Positions 6,845-16,193 are shown, numbered from the stretch's first letter. The stretch: DNA of 36,304 nucleotides from UBA2136 sp047635695 (GCA_047635695.1 JBLILN010000018.1:1-36304); one strand, 5' to 3'. Notes: generated from the letters alone by a model not told the origin. A program made the numbers and translations.

Positions 6845-7555
6845 ATGAATTCACCGAAGCATGTTGCCTTTATTATGGACGGTAATGGGCGCTGGGCTAC
6901 CGCACGCGGTCTACAGCGTTTAGACGGTCACAGACAAGGGGCTAACACTGTTGAGGCTCTTGTGAAGGCAGCGCCTAGCATGGGTATAGAGACCTTGACA
7001 TTCTACGCATTTTCAAGCGAAAATTGGAAACGCCCAGAAGAAGAAGTGGCGGGTCTTATGGACCTTTTGAAAATTTACTTCACATCTAAAATTGAAAAAT
7101 TAACTGAAAATAACATTCGTTTACGTGTGCTAGGCGACAAAAGCCGTCAAGGTAAGTTAAGCGCTGACGTTATTGATGTTATTGAGCAAGCCGAAGAGCG
7201 TACAAAAAACTGTACAGGTTTAAATGTTAATTTTTGTATCAACTATGGTGGCCGTGACGAAATTATACGTGCTGCTCAAGACTTTGCCTTCGATGTCGAG
7301 CAGGGCTTACGTTATGTGGGCGATATGGACGAAGTTCTTTTTTCAGCCTACTTAGACAGCCGCCAACAAAATGACCCCGACCTTGTTATTCGTACGGGTG
7401 GTGACAAGCGCATTAGTAATTTTTTACTTTGGCAGCTGGCTTACGCCGAACTTCAATTTGTTGAAAAGAGTTGGCCTGAGTTTACAGCCGACGACCTTAG
7501 AGGGATATTGCAACAAAATGAAAACGTCGACAGACGCTACGGCGGTCTCGCATAA
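6845..7555 (+). CDS. uppS: Undecaprenyl (polyprenyl) diphosphate synthase
   Basis: Cis-prenyltransferase that condenses isopentenyl diphosphate onto farnesyl diphosphate, making the C55 carrier for peptidoglycan and O-antigen. The 236-residue product shows the catalytic MDGNGRWA motif (Asp near residue 11), then GHRQGA and FYAFSSENWKRP. It also has the conserved DPDLVIRTGGDKRISNFLLWQLAYAE region with PEF following. It is last in this operon: a terminator starts six bases after the stop, where cdsA would usually continue. Confidence 0.97.
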   Translation: MNSPKHVAFIMDGNGRWATARGLQRLDGHRQGANTVEALVKAAPSMGIETLTFYAFSSENWKRPEEEVAGLMDLLKIYFTSKIEKLTENNIRLRVLGDKSRQGKLSADVIDVIEQAEERTKNCTGLNVNFCINYGGRDEIIRAAQDFAFDVEQGLRYVGDMDEVLFSAYLDSRQQNDPDLVIRTGGDKRISNFLLWQLAYAELQFVEKSWPEFTADDLRGILQQNENVDRRYGGLA

Positions 7556-7560
7556 AATTT

Positions 7561-7584
7561 AAGCACCTACGGGTGCTTTTTTTA
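7561..7584 (+). terminator. Terminator after uppS
   Basis: AAGCACC, loop TACG, GGTGCTT, then a T run. ATAAAATTTAAGCA occurs on both sides of the hairpin (7552-7565 and 7592-7605). Confidence 0.85.
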
Positions 7585-7745
7585 TACTTGTATAAAATTT
7601 AAGCAGTTAAATCACTGTGTTCGTTTTGTGCTTGCTTGGCTGAATGTTTAAAAAATGCTTCAAACCACCGTATATCTTACGAAATTAAAATGATAAGGCT
7701 TGTGGGGTAACCGCACTTAGGCGGGCTTCGTTTGTGTTACGTATG

Positions 7746-7774
7746 TTGCTTTTTTAACAAGGGTCATTTATACT
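7746..7774 (+). promoter_or_regulatory. Promoter of the rseP-bamA-lpx operon
   Basis: TTGCTT at 7746-7751, spacer of 17, TATACT at 7769-7774, about 50 bases before rseP. The 7585-7745 stretch upstream holds no gene that I can see. Confidence 0.55.
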
Positions 7775-7826
7775 GCGATTTCATAAATTAATAACAAACA
7801 ATTTAAGTTAAGGTACTTACAAAAAT

Positions 7827-8990
7827 ATGGATTTCTCTCTTCAGTCTTTAAGCAGTTTTGTTTCAGCCCTTCCAGGTGGTGAAACTTTATGGATGATACT
7901 AATGTTTATCGTTGTCCTTAGTATACTCGTATTCTTCCACGAACTTGGTCATTACCTCGCAGCGCGTAGTGTTGGTGTGCGTATCACAACATTTTCTATC
8001 GGTTTTGGTAAGGAGCTCTTTGGCTGGAATGACAAACATGGCACAAGATGGAAAGTTTCTCTCGTACCGCTCGGTGGTTACGTGCAAATGTTCGGTGATG
8101 AATCCGTTGAGAAATTGAGCGAAAAAGAGAAAAAAGAAGCCTTCTTAACGAAAAATGTTTGGCAACGTATTTGGGTTGTTTTTGCAGGCCCTTTTGCTAA
8201 CTTTATTTTGGCGATTGTTTTACTCACAGGGCTTATGTACAACGGCGAAGAAGTGGCAAGCCCTATTATTGGTAAAATTGTTGAAGGCACGGCTGCCGCA
8301 AGCTCTGACCTTCAAGAAGGCGATATTATTTTAGCCATTGACGGTGAAGGCATTAACACATGGGGCGAAGTTGTTGCTGGTATTACAGCCAGTGAAGGCC
8401 GTACAATGCAAATGTCAGTAGAACGTAACACACGCATGATGGCTATTACTGTGACACCTAACGTTGAAGAACGCACAAACTTGATGGACGAAAAGGTTAT
8501 TATTCCGTTTCTTGGCGTTGCACCAAGCGGTGAATCTTACATTCAAGAACACACTTTTTCTGAATCACTTACTTTAGGCTTTACAAGAACATATGACCTG
8601 ACGTCACGTATTCTAGAAGGTATCGGTAAAATATTTTCTGGTTCTGTTTCAACGAAAAACGTTGGCGGCCCTGTGATGATTGCTGAAATTGCTGGCCAAG
8701 CAGGCACGCAAGGTTGGTATTCATTGCTTATGTTTATGGTGATTATTTCTATTAACCTTGGCCTTATTAACTTATTCCCTATCCCTGTTTTGGATGGTGG
8801 CCACCTGCTGTTTTACTTCATTGAAGCTTTGCGTGGTAAGCCTTTGGGTGAAAAAACACAAGAAGTGAGTTACCGTATTGGTTTTGGCCTTATTATGATG
8901 TTGATGGTACTGGCTATCGGTAATGATATTGTACGTGTGGCTGGTAAAGTCATGGCTGACGACTCATCGGTTGTCGAGATAAAAAAATAA
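7827..8990 (+). CDS. rseP: RIP site-2 metalloprotease RseP/MmpA
   Basis: Inner-membrane zinc protease that cleaves membrane-embedded substrates such as anti-sigma factors and signal-peptide remnants. The 387-residue product has HELGH at residues 38-42 in the first membrane helix (zinc ligands and catalytic Glu). A PDZ domain follows at about 130-200 (IIGKIVEGTAAASSDLQEGD). The second zinc-site motif lies in NLFPIPVLDGGHL near residue 315. There is one PDZ rather than the two of E. coli RseP (450 residues), as is usual for the shorter alphaproteobacterial MmpA type. It is the first gene of the operon, 22 bases before bamA. Confidence 0.96.
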   Translation: MDFSLQSLSSFVSALPGGETLWMILMFIVVLSILVFFHELGHYLAARSVGVRITTFSIGFGKELFGWNDKHGTRWKVSLVPLGGYVQMFGDESVEKLSEKEKKEAFLTKNVWQRIWVVFAGPFANFILAIVLLTGLMYNGEEVASPIIGKIVEGTAAASSDLQEGDIILAIDGEGINTWGEVVAGITASEGRTMQMSVERNTRMMAITVTPNVEERTNLMDEKVIIPFLGVAPSGESYIQEHTFSESLTLGFTRTYDLTSRILEGIGKIFSGSVSTKNVGGPVMIAEIAGQAGTQGWYSLLMFMVIISINLGLINLFPIPVLDGGHLLFYFIEALRGKPLGEKTQEVSYRIGFGLIMMLMVLAIGNDIVRVAGKVMADDSSVVEIKK

Positions 8991-9012
8991 CAAAAGAAAA
9001 CGGATATAGCTT

Positions 9013-11286
9013 ATGAACACAAAAAAATCGATATTGTTAGCAGGTGCGCTTGCAACGACAGCTTTTATAAATATTGCAAATGCTGCGGAAATTAGAAGTG
9101 TGCTTATTGAGGGTAACGAACGTGTCGAAGATACAGCCGTATTAAGCTATATTAACTTAGAATCGGGCGATGAATACCAGCCAGAAAATAGCAGCCGCAT
9201 CATTAAAACACTTTACGGTACTGGTTTATTTAACCATGTTGCAGTGCTTTGGAAAAACGGTGACCTTATTGTTGAAGTTGAAGAAAATCCATTGGTTAAC
9301 AAAGTTGCCTTTGAAGGTAACAATGAAGTGGTTGACGAACGCTTTGAAGAAATTATTTCTTTAAAATCACGCGGTGTTTACACACCTTCGAAAGTACAAC
9401 GTGATGTGAAAACAATTCTTTCATACTACCGTCAAAAAGGTTTCTTCCTTGCGAAGGTAACGCCACAACTTATTAAGCGTGACCAAAACCGTGTGGACGT
9501 TGTTTATAAAATTGATGAAGGCCAAGAAACTGAAATTAAGAGTATCCGCATTGTTGGTAACTCCCGTTTTAGTGATAACGAATTACTATCTATTATCCGA
9601 ACCAAGGAAAGCCACTGGTGGCGTATCTTCGGCGGCAGTGATGTGTATGACCCTGACTTGATTGAAGTCGATAAAGAACTTCTACGCCGTCACTATATTC
9701 AGTCTGGTTACGCTGACTTTAACGTTGTCAGCGCCGTGGCTGAAATTTCTCGTGAAAAAGACGGTTTCTATATTACCTTCACTATTCATGAAGGCCCAGC
9801 ATATGACTTTGGTCAAATTGATGTGCGCCTTGATGCCATTGACGAAGACATTGACCGTAACGAAATTTTGTCTGAGCTACAAATTAAAGAAGGCAAGTCA
9901 TACAACGGTGCCTTGGTTGAAAAAGACATTGAAAAATTAACGACAATTCTAGGTAACAAAGGTTTTGCTTTCCTTGATGTACGTCCATCCTTTAGACAAG
10001 ACGAAGGTGAACGTACTGTTGACGTGACTTACGAAATTGTACCAGGCCCACGTGTTTACGTGAACCGCATTAACATTCGTGGTAATGACCGTACCAGAGA
10101 CTATGTGATGCGCCGTGAAATGCGTTTTGCTGAAGGTGACGCTTATTCTTCGAATAAACTATCACGCTCAAAAGATCGCTTGAATTACCTTGGTTTCTTT
10201 GAAAATGTAGAAGTGAAACATAGTGAAACAGCCGTGCCTGACCGCGTAGATATTGACGTTAAAGTAGCGGAACAAAGCACAGGTGAATTCAACATTGGTG
10301 CTGGTTTCTCTAGTTATGATGGTGCGCTTGCAAGTGCAGAAGTTAAAGAGAAAAACTTCCTTGGTAAAGGGCAAGAGCTTAACTTTGCTATGAGCCTTTC
10401 TGGTCGTCGCCAAGACTTTAACTTTGGCTTTACAGAGCCATACTTTTTAAACCGTGAACTGAGTGCCGGTATTGACGTATTTAACGAAAAACGTGATTTC
10501 CAAGACGAGTCTTCATACGACACACATCGTATTGGTTCAAGCTTGCGCTTTGGTGTGCCACTTTCAGAATACGCACGCGATTTTGTCCAAATTGGTTACA
10601 AAAATACAGACATTACAGATATTAGTGACGACGCTTCAACCTTCATTAAACAAGAAGAGGGCGAAAAAAGCTCTATCTTTATCTCTAATACATTTACATA
10701 CGATACAAGAGATAGCCGCCTGACACCGACAAAAGGTTATAAGGCAGCTGCAACGGTTGAGTATTCAGGTTTCGGTAGTGATATTGAATATCTACGTGGT
10801 AAATTAGGTGGTTCTTGGCACCATGAATTCAGAAAAGACTGGATTTTAACGGTCGCTGGTGAAGCGGGTGCTTTGTATGATATCGCTGATAATATCCCTA
10901 TTTATGAAATGTTCCAAACAGGTGGTAACAATGGCCTGCGTGGTTTTGACTTCTCTGGTATTGGCCCACGTGATACGGCCAATGACGATGCGCTTGGTGG
11001 TAAATATATGCTAACGAATACGCTTGAAGTAAGCTTCCCTATGGGGGCTAGCTTAAAGGAAATGGGTATTAACGGTGTTGCCTTTATTGACGGTGGTATT
11101 GTGACAGAATTTAAAGAAAAAAGCGCTGCTGTGATCGATTCTAAAAAATACCGTGCCAGTGCTGGTCTGGGTGTTTACTGGCGTAGTCCTTTAGGGCCAC
11201 TCCGCTTTGAATTTGCATTGCCAATTTCTAAATCAGAAGAAGATAAAACGAAAATATTTAGCTTCAACTTCGGCACAAGATTTTAA
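9013..11286 (+). CDS. bamA: Outer membrane protein assembly factor BamA
   Basis: Core of the BAM complex that folds beta-barrel proteins into the outer membrane. The 757-residue precursor starts with a signal peptide ending ANAA/E near residue 25. Five POTRA repeats follow (about 25-425), with recognisable openings such as SVLIEGNERV, NKVAFEGNNEV, SIRIVGNSRF and RINIRGNDRTRDYVMRREM. The C-terminal 16-strand barrel holds GGNNGLRGFDFSGIGPRD, the conserved RGF of the lid loop, and ends FNFGTRF, with the terminal Phe usual for outer-membrane barrels. skp follows after 24 bases. Confidence 0.98.
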   Translation: MNTKKSILLAGALATTAFINIANAAEIRSVLIEGNERVEDTAVLSYINLESGDEYQPENSSRIIKTLYGTGLFNHVAVLWKNGDLIVEVEENPLVNKVAFEGNNEVVDERFEEIISLKSRGVYTPSKVQRDVKTILSYYRQKGFFLAKVTPQLIKRDQNRVDVVYKIDEGQETEIKSIRIVGNSRFSDNELLSIIRTKESHWWRIFGGSDVYDPDLIEVDKELLRRHYIQSGYADFNVVSAVAEISREKDGFYITFTIHEGPAYDFGQIDVRLDAIDEDIDRNEILSELQIKEGKSYNGALVEKDIEKLTTILGNKGFAFLDVRPSFRQDEGERTVDVTYEIVPGPRVYVNRINIRGNDRTRDYVMRREMRFAEGDAYSSNKLSRSKDRLNYLGFFENVEVKHSETAVPDRVDIDVKVAEQSTGEFNIGAGFSSYDGALASAEVKEKNFLGKGQELNFAMSLSGRRQDFNFGFTEPYFLNRELSAGIDVFNEKRDFQDESSYDTHRIGSSLRFGVPLSEYARDFVQIGYKNTDITDISDDASTFIKQEEGEKSSIFISNTFTYDTRDSRLTPTKGYKAAATVEYSGFGSDIEYLRGKLGGSWHHEFRKDWILTVAGEAGALYDIADNIPIYEMFQTGGNNGLRGFDFSGIGPRDTANDDALGGKYMLTNTLEVSFPMGASLKEMGINGVAFIDGGIVTEFKEKSAAVIDSKKYRASAGLGVYWRSPLGPLRFEFALPISKSEEDKTKIFSFNFGTRF

Positions 11287-11310
11287 TATAGAAAGGACGA
11301 AATAGATCTC

Positions 11311-11838
11311 ATGAAAAAAATAACAAAAATTATCGCTTTGGTTTTAACAGTCGTTATGTTTTCGGCAAACGCTTTTGCCGTTGAAAATGCCAAAATTGCT
11401 ATCCTCGATATGCAATTGGTGATGAATGGTACTGAGGTGGCTCAAGCAAAACAAGCGAACCTTAAAACACGTGGTGAAGCGGCGCAAAAACGTTTTGCAG
11501 AAATGGAAGCCTCTTTCCAAACACGTGTGGAAGAGCTAGAACGTAAAAAAACAATTCTAAGTGAAGAAAAATTCATGGAAGAACAAGCTGAATTACGCCG
11601 TGTTGGCCGTGAGCATCAAGCTGAAGTTCAAACTGTGAACGAAAAACTAGGCCGTGAATATAAACGTGTTCAAAAAGACATTAGCGACGAAGTCGAAAAA
11701 GTTGTTGAAGAAATGGCCAAAGAAAATGGTTACGACGTTGTCTTGGCTAAAGGTTACTTGCTTTACTCTTCTAAGTCTGTGGATATTTCAGATAAAGTAT
11801 TGAAACGCGTTGACGCTGTCTTGAAAAATAAAAAATAA
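11311..11838 (+). CDS. skp: Periplasmic chaperone Skp/OmpH family
   Basis: Periplasmic holding chaperone for unfolded outer-membrane proteins. The 175-residue precursor has a signal peptide cleaved after SANAFA (about residue 23). A short beta segment (KIAILDMQLVMNGTEVAQ) is followed by the long charged helical hairpin of the Skp tentacle (about 45-120) and a final beta/helix segment (YDVVLAKGYLLYSS). The position between bamA and lpxD is the standard one for skp. The start follows GAAAGGACG. lpxD begins 14 bases downstream. Confidence 0.92.
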   Translation: MKKITKIIALVLTVVMFSANAFAVENAKIAILDMQLVMNGTEVAQAKQANLKTRGEAAQKRFAEMEASFQTRVEELERKKTILSEEKFMEEQAELRRVGREHQAEVQTVNEKLGREYKRVQKDISDEVEKVVEEMAKENGYDVVLAKGYLLYSSKSVDISDKVLKRVDAVLKNKK

Positions 11839-11852
11839 AAGGGCCTAAATGC

Positions 11853-12815
11853 ATGACTCGACCTTTTCATAAAAAACAAGGTCCATTTACATTAAAGGAA
11901 ATCTCTGATTATTTAGGGGTTTCCTTTAGCGGTTCTGGTGATACAAGTATCAACGACATTGCGGCCTTAAGCCTTGCAACGACCCATGACTTGAGCTTTT
12001 TGGATAATGTGAAATATGTAAGCCAAGCGGCAACAACAAAAGCCGCGGCCGTTATCATTTCAGCGGAAAATGCTCAATATTTACCAGAAGGTGTGGCGGC
12101 TATTATAAGCCCTATGCCCTATGCTGACTATGCTAAAGCCTTGCAAATGTTTTACCCAATAACAGTGAGCGGTGTGGTTCATAAATCGGCTATCGTAGAA
12201 AGTTCTGCGCAAATAGGTGAGGGCACGTCTATCGGTGCGCATAGCTATATCGGTGAAAATGTTATCATTGGCGAAAACTGTCAAATTGCTTCAAATGTGA
12301 GTATTATTTGCAGCGAAATAGGGTCGAATACTATTATTCATGCGGGTACTTGCATTGGTCAGGACGGTTTCGGCTTTGCATATGACGGCAAAGTTGTGGT
12401 GAAGGTGCCGCAAATTGGTATGGTTAAAATTGGTGACCATGTTGAAATTGGCGCAGGATCAACCGTTGACCGTGGTTCACTCGAAAATACAGAAATTGGT
12501 GATTACACTAAAATTGATAACCTCGTACAAATAGGCCATAACGTTAAAGTCGGTATGGGTTGTCAAATTGTAGCACAAACAGGTATCGCAGGTAGTACAA
12601 CGCTTGGTAAGGGTGTTATTGTCGGTGGGCAAGCGGGCATTGTCGGGCATATTAGCCTTGCTGACGGCACAGTTATTGCCGCCAGATCAGGCGTGACAAA
12701 GAATATTGACGAAGCAGGGGCTTATGCAGGTTTTCCTGCCATTCCTATGAACCAATGGCGTAAGCTACAAGTGGCCATTGCACGCTTAGTCCCTAAAAAA
12801 ACAGTTAAAAAATAA
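11853..12815 (+). CDS. lpxD: UDP-3-O-(3-hydroxyacyl)glucosamine N-acyltransferase
   Basis: Third step of lipid A synthesis: adds the second 3-hydroxyacyl chain to the amino group of UDP-3-O-acylglucosamine. The 320-residue product has the N-terminal uridine-binding domain (about 10-105) and then a left-handed beta-helix of hexapeptide repeats. QDGFGFAYDG lies at about 170-179. The likely catalytic His is H229 in LVQIGHNVKVG, and a GSTTLGKGVIVGGQAG stretch follows. The C-terminal helix ends basic (PKKTVKK). fabZ begins 11 bases downstream. Confidence 0.97.
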   Translation: MTRPFHKKQGPFTLKEISDYLGVSFSGSGDTSINDIAALSLATTHDLSFLDNVKYVSQAATTKAAAVIISAENAQYLPEGVAAIISPMPYADYAKALQMFYPITVSGVVHKSAIVESSAQIGEGTSIGAHSYIGENVIIGENCQIASNVSIICSEIGSNTIIHAGTCIGQDGFGFAYDGKVVVKVPQIGMVKIGDHVEIGAGSTVDRGSLENTEIGDYTKIDNLVQIGHNVKVGMGCQIVAQTGIAGSTTLGKGVIVGGQAGIVGHISLADGTVIAARSGVTKNIDEAGAYAGFPAIPMNQWRKLQVAIARLVPKKTVKK

Positions 12816-12826
12816 GGGCGTTTTAA

Positions 12827-13273
12827 ATGCAAACGTATAACGTAAAAGAACTGATTCCCCACCGTGACCCTATTTTGTTGGTGGACGATATTATTGAAGC
12901 CAAAGCCTTTGACTTTATTAAGGCTGTTAAAACAGTGAGAACGGATGACCCTGTATTTAAAGGACATTTTCCAAGCCATCCTGTATGGCCTGGTGTTTAC
13001 GCTATTGAAGCTTTGGCACAAACGGGCGCTTGCTTGGTGAACTTGTCCCTTGAAAAAAATGCGGCGGGCACTATATTTTACTTTATGTCTGTTGACAGCG
13101 CAAAATTTAGAAGCCCTGTCATGCCTGGCGATAAACTAGACTTAATGGTTAAACAGGTTAAAAACCGTGCGACTGTTTTTAAATTTGAAGGCACTGTAAA
13201 AGTCGCCGACAAAGTGGTGGCAGAAGTGGCCTTTACGGCAAAAGTTGAAGACATTGACAATATAAAGAGATAA
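12827..13273 (+). CDS. fabZ: 3-hydroxyacyl-[ACP] dehydratase FabZ
   Basis: Dehydrates 3-hydroxyacyl-ACP in fatty-acid elongation, competing with LpxA and LpxD for the same substrate. The 148-residue hot-dog-fold protein shows IPHRDPILLVDDI, then GHFPSHPVWPGVYAIEALAQ with catalytic His47 and Glu61. Length is normal. The lpxD-fabZ-lpxA order is the common proteobacterial arrangement. lpxA begins eight bases downstream. Confidence 0.98.
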   Translation: MQTYNVKELIPHRDPILLVDDIIEAKAFDFIKAVKTVRTDDPVFKGHFPSHPVWPGVYAIEALAQTGACLVNLSLEKNAAGTIFYFMSVDSAKFRSPVMPGDKLDLMVKQVKNRATVFKFEGTVKVADKVVAEVAFTAKVEDIDNIKR

Positions 13274-13281
13274 AGTACATT

Positions 13282-14073
13282 ATGAATATCATCCACCCAA
13301 CAGCTATTATTGAAGAAGGCGCTATCTTAAAAGAGGGCGTTAAAGTCGGTCCTTTTTGTATTGTTGGCAGTGCGGTGACTATTGGTGAAAATACTGAATT
13401 ACAAAGCCATGTGGTTATTAAAGGGCGCACTGTTATTGGTAAAAATAATATCATTTACCCCTTTGCGTCCCTTGGACAAGTACCGCAGGACCTTAAATAC
13501 GACGGGGAAGACACAAGCTTAACCATCGGTGATGATAATACAATTCGTGAATCTGTCACCATGAGCATAGGTACAGCTGGCGGTGGCGGACAAACAATTG
13601 TTGGTAACGGTAACTTATTTATGGCTCTTTGTCATGTGGGGCATGACGCTATTATCGGCGACCATAATGTTTTCGCCAATAGTGCTACCCTTGCAGGGCA
13701 TGTTGAAATTGGTAATCATTCTGTGCTTGGTGGCCTTAGTGCTGTGCATCAGTTTACCCGCATTGGGGACTATGTCATGGTGGGTGGTATGACAGCCGTT
13801 GACCGTGATGTGATTCATTTTGGTGTGGTGACAGGTACACGTGGTGTCCTTGCTGGCCTGAACTTGCGTGGCTTAAAGCGCCAAGGTTTTGACAAATTAC
13901 GCATTGCTAAAATCCGTGACTATTACAGCCAGATTTTTGAAGAAACTGAAGGCACACTTGACGAGCGTATCACGCGTTTAATCAGAGAGAATGCAGACTG
14001 CGATGACCTGATTAATTGGCATATATTTATTTCAAACTCAGCACGTGGCATGAGCATGCCAAGGCCATCATAA
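13282..14073 (+). CDS. lpxA: UDP-N-acetylglucosamine O-acyltransferase
   Basis: First step of lipid A synthesis: transfers a 3-hydroxyacyl chain from ACP to UDP-GlcNAc. The 263-residue product has the hexapeptide beta-helix from residue 1, the PFASLGQVPQDLKYDGE region, ESVTMSIGTAGGGGQT and the catalytic His (H121) in CHVGHDAIIGD. AVHQFTRIGDYVMVGG marks the end of the helix. A helical C-terminal domain follows. Its stop codon overlaps the start of lpxI as TAATG, indicating translational coupling. Confidence 0.98.
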   Translation: MNIIHPTAIIEEGAILKEGVKVGPFCIVGSAVTIGENTELQSHVVIKGRTVIGKNNIIYPFASLGQVPQDLKYDGEDTSLTIGDDNTIRESVTMSIGTAGGGGQTIVGNGNLFMALCHVGHDAIIGDHNVFANSATLAGHVEIGNHSVLGGLSAVHQFTRIGDYVMVGGMTAVDRDVIHFGVVTGTRGVLAGLNLRGLKRQGFDKLRIAKIRDYYSQIFEETEGTLDERITRLIRENADCDDLINWHIFISNSARGMSMPRPS

Positions 14074-14912
14074 TGGGTGTTGATATTCAAAAGCTCGGTA
14101 TTATAGCAGGAGGTGGACGCCTACCTGATCTCATGGTTGAACATTGCTTAGCAAACGACATACCCTTTCACGTGGTGACGTTTAAAGGCCAGCCTCAACC
14201 TGAAAGTAGTTCTATCTATGCGGCTCAAACCAGTGAGCTTGCCCTTGGTCAGGTCGGTAAAGTTATCGACACATTCAAAGCAAAAAATATCACACATTTG
14301 GTGATGGGTGGACACCTTGAGAAACCTTCCTTGTTTGACCTACGCTTCGACATGAAGGGTTTGAAAATTATGAACCGTTTGCGCACAAAGCATGACGATG
14401 AGCTATTAACCTCTGTTTGTGACTTTTTAGAAGAAGAGGGTTTTCATGTTTTAGGCGTGCATGAAGTACGTGAAGACCTTGTGATGCCTTTTGGCTTACT
14501 AACAAAGTCAGAGCCAAGCGAACAGCAAAAAAATACCATTGAAATTGGTATGGAGGCTGTTGAAGCCTTAGGCGCGCTTGATATTGGCCAAGCGGCTATT
14601 GTTAAAGAGGGTGTTATTTTGGGTGTTGAAGGTGTTGAAGGTACAAGTGAGCTGATTGAACGCTGTTCAACATTACGTGGTAAGTCAAACAAAGGGGCTA
14701 TCCTTGTGAAGGCGGCAAAGCCTAACCAAAACTTACGTGTGGATATGCCAACCATTGGTTTTGATACCATTAAACAATTAATCGATCTCAACTTTGACGG
14801 CGTGGCTATTCTTTCTGGCCAGTCTCTATTTATTGACCGTGCGAACGCTGTGGAAATCGCCAATAAAAAAGGGCTCTTTATTTGCGGAGTCGGTACTGAT
14901 GGCAGTTTCTAA
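14073..14912 (+). CDS. lpxI: UDP-2,3-diacylglucosamine pyrophosphatase LpxI
   Basis: Hydrolyses UDP-2,3-diacylglucosamine to lipid X. LpxI replaces LpxH in most Alphaproteobacteria and uses different chemistry. The 279-residue product begins MGVDIQKLGIIAGGGRLPD; an in-frame ORF reaches back to 14016 but lies inside lpxA. I chose the ATG at 14073 because it gives the TAATG coupling and a start right before the conserved GIIAGGGRLP motif. Other typical features are the TSELALGQVGK segment, HLVMGGHLEKPSLFDLR, and RVDMPTIGFDTI near the end. It overlaps lpxB by 14 bases. Confidence 0.95.
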   Translation: MGVDIQKLGIIAGGGRLPDLMVEHCLANDIPFHVVTFKGQPQPESSSIYAAQTSELALGQVGKVIDTFKAKNITHLVMGGHLEKPSLFDLRFDMKGLKIMNRLRTKHDDELLTSVCDFLEEEGFHVLGVHEVREDLVMPFGLLTKSEPSEQQKNTIEIGMEAVEALGALDIGQAAIVKEGVILGVEGVEGTSELIERCSTLRGKSNKGAILVKAAKPNQNLRVDMPTIGFDTIKQLIDLNFDGVAILSGQSLFIDRANAVEIANKKGLFICGVGTDGSF

Positions 14913-16038
14913 ACGTCTACCGCATATTATGTTGATCGCTGGTGAAAGTTCTGGCGACCTTTTGGGTGCGGGCCTCATGCAAGAATTGAAAAAAATTCAC
15001 CCTTACGCCACTTTTGTGGGTGTTGGTGGTGAAAAAATGCAGGCAGAAGGCTTACGCAGTGTCTTTGATATGGAAGAACTCAACGTGATGGGCATTGTTG
15101 AAGTTTTACCACGTATCCCTAAGTTACTTGGCCGTGCCAAAAAGCTTGTTCATATTATGAAAACAGAACAGGTTGACCTTTTATTGACCATTGACTCACC
15201 CGATTTTTGCCTGCGTGTGGCTAAAAAAGCGAAGAAAAAATTGTCGATGACATGTATTCATTATGTCAGTCCTTCAGTTTGGGCTTGGCGACGTGGGCGT
15301 ACCTTTAAAATGGCAAAATACCTCGACCATATTTTGGTTTTGTTTCCCTTTGAAGTGGATATTTACAATGAAGCGCAATTACCTTGTACCTTTGTTGGCC
15401 ACCCCGTGGCAGAACGTTTAAGTTATTTAAGCCCTAAAAAATTAAACTATTTACCAGGTGCACCTAAACTTGCCATTTTACCAGGTAGCCGTAAGGGTGT
15501 TATTTCACGCATGTTCCCGACCATGCTTGAAACCTTTCGATTGGCACAAAAAGAAATGCCCGACTTGAAGGCTGTCATTCCATTGGTGCATGCTCATCAT
15601 AAAGAGTGGCTACAAGAAATTTCCAACGACTTAGACGATATTGAGTTTGTTCATAATGACCAACGTTTCGACGCTTTGAAAACATGCTGTGCGGCCATTG
15701 CCACGAGCGGTACGTCAAACCTTGAGCTCGCTATGATAGGTTTGCCAACGGTTGTTGGTTATAAAATGTCGCCTAACAGTTACAAAATTATATCAAAGTT
15801 AGTGAAGGTGCCTTATATTAGCCCTGTCAACTGGCTGTTAGAGGACAGGGCGCTGCCTGAATTTATTCAAGACGAAGCAACGCCTGAGAATTTTATCAAG
15901 GAATTACTGCCGCTTTTATGTGATACCAAAGAACGTGAATTCTTGGCGCTCAAACTGCTTCATGCCAGACAAAAACTTCTCTTAAAGAAAAAAACACCGT
16001 CAAGGAAGGCTGCAGAAGCGGTCAATTCTTACCTTTAA
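14899..16038 (+). CDS. lpxB: Lipid-A-disaccharide synthase
   Basis: GT19 glycosyltransferase joining lipid X to UDP-2,3-diacylglucosamine to form the lipid A disaccharide. The 379-residue product starts MAVSKRLPHIMLIAGESSGD. The open frame extends back to 14794, but that extension is inside lpxI and the family motif IMLIAGESSGD should be close to the N-terminus. Other motifs are YVSPSVWAWRRGR, FVGHPVAERL, LAILPGSRKGVI and ATSGTSNLELAMIGLPTVVGYK. It is the last gene of the envelope operon. No convincing terminator was seen after it. Confidence 0.97.
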   Translation: MAVSKRLPHIMLIAGESSGDLLGAGLMQELKKIHPYATFVGVGGEKMQAEGLRSVFDMEELNVMGIVEVLPRIPKLLGRAKKLVHIMKTEQVDLLLTIDSPDFCLRVAKKAKKKLSMTCIHYVSPSVWAWRRGRTFKMAKYLDHILVLFPFEVDIYNEAQLPCTFVGHPVAERLSYLSPKKLNYLPGAPKLAILPGSRKGVISRMFPTMLETFRLAQKEMPDLKAVIPLVHAHHKEWLQEISNDLDDIEFVHNDQRFDALKTCCAAIATSGTSNLELAMIGLPTVVGYKMSPNSYKIISKLVKVPYISPVNWLLEDRALPEFIQDEATPENFIKELLPLLCDTKEREFLALKLLHARQKLLLKKKTPSRKAAEAVNSYL

Positions 16039-16133
16039 ACTTTATATATGCAGTTTGTTTTAGCGGCTTTGTAATGAATTCATCACCCTTTTTTATATCT
16101 AACTTTATGAAATTTATGGATCAAAACACCTTT

Positions 16134-16149
16134 TGGCACGCTTCATGCT
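16134..16149 (+). promoter_or_regulatory. Sigma-54-type (-24/-12) promoter candidate
   Basis: TGGCACG CTTC ATGCT matches the RpoN consensus TGGCACGNNNNTTGCW except for one base. GG (16135-16136) and GC (16147-16148) have the required ten bases between them. It lies about 45 bases before the chosen ATG of the first diguanylate cyclase gene. Confidence 0.5.
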
Positions 16150-16193
16150 TCTTTAAGGCTAAGAGTAATGATAAAATACGTGGAGATGGATTA

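Noticed and set aside
14444..14863. Minus-strand open frame of 139 codons
   Set aside because: Antisense to lpxI within a tightly overlapping operon.
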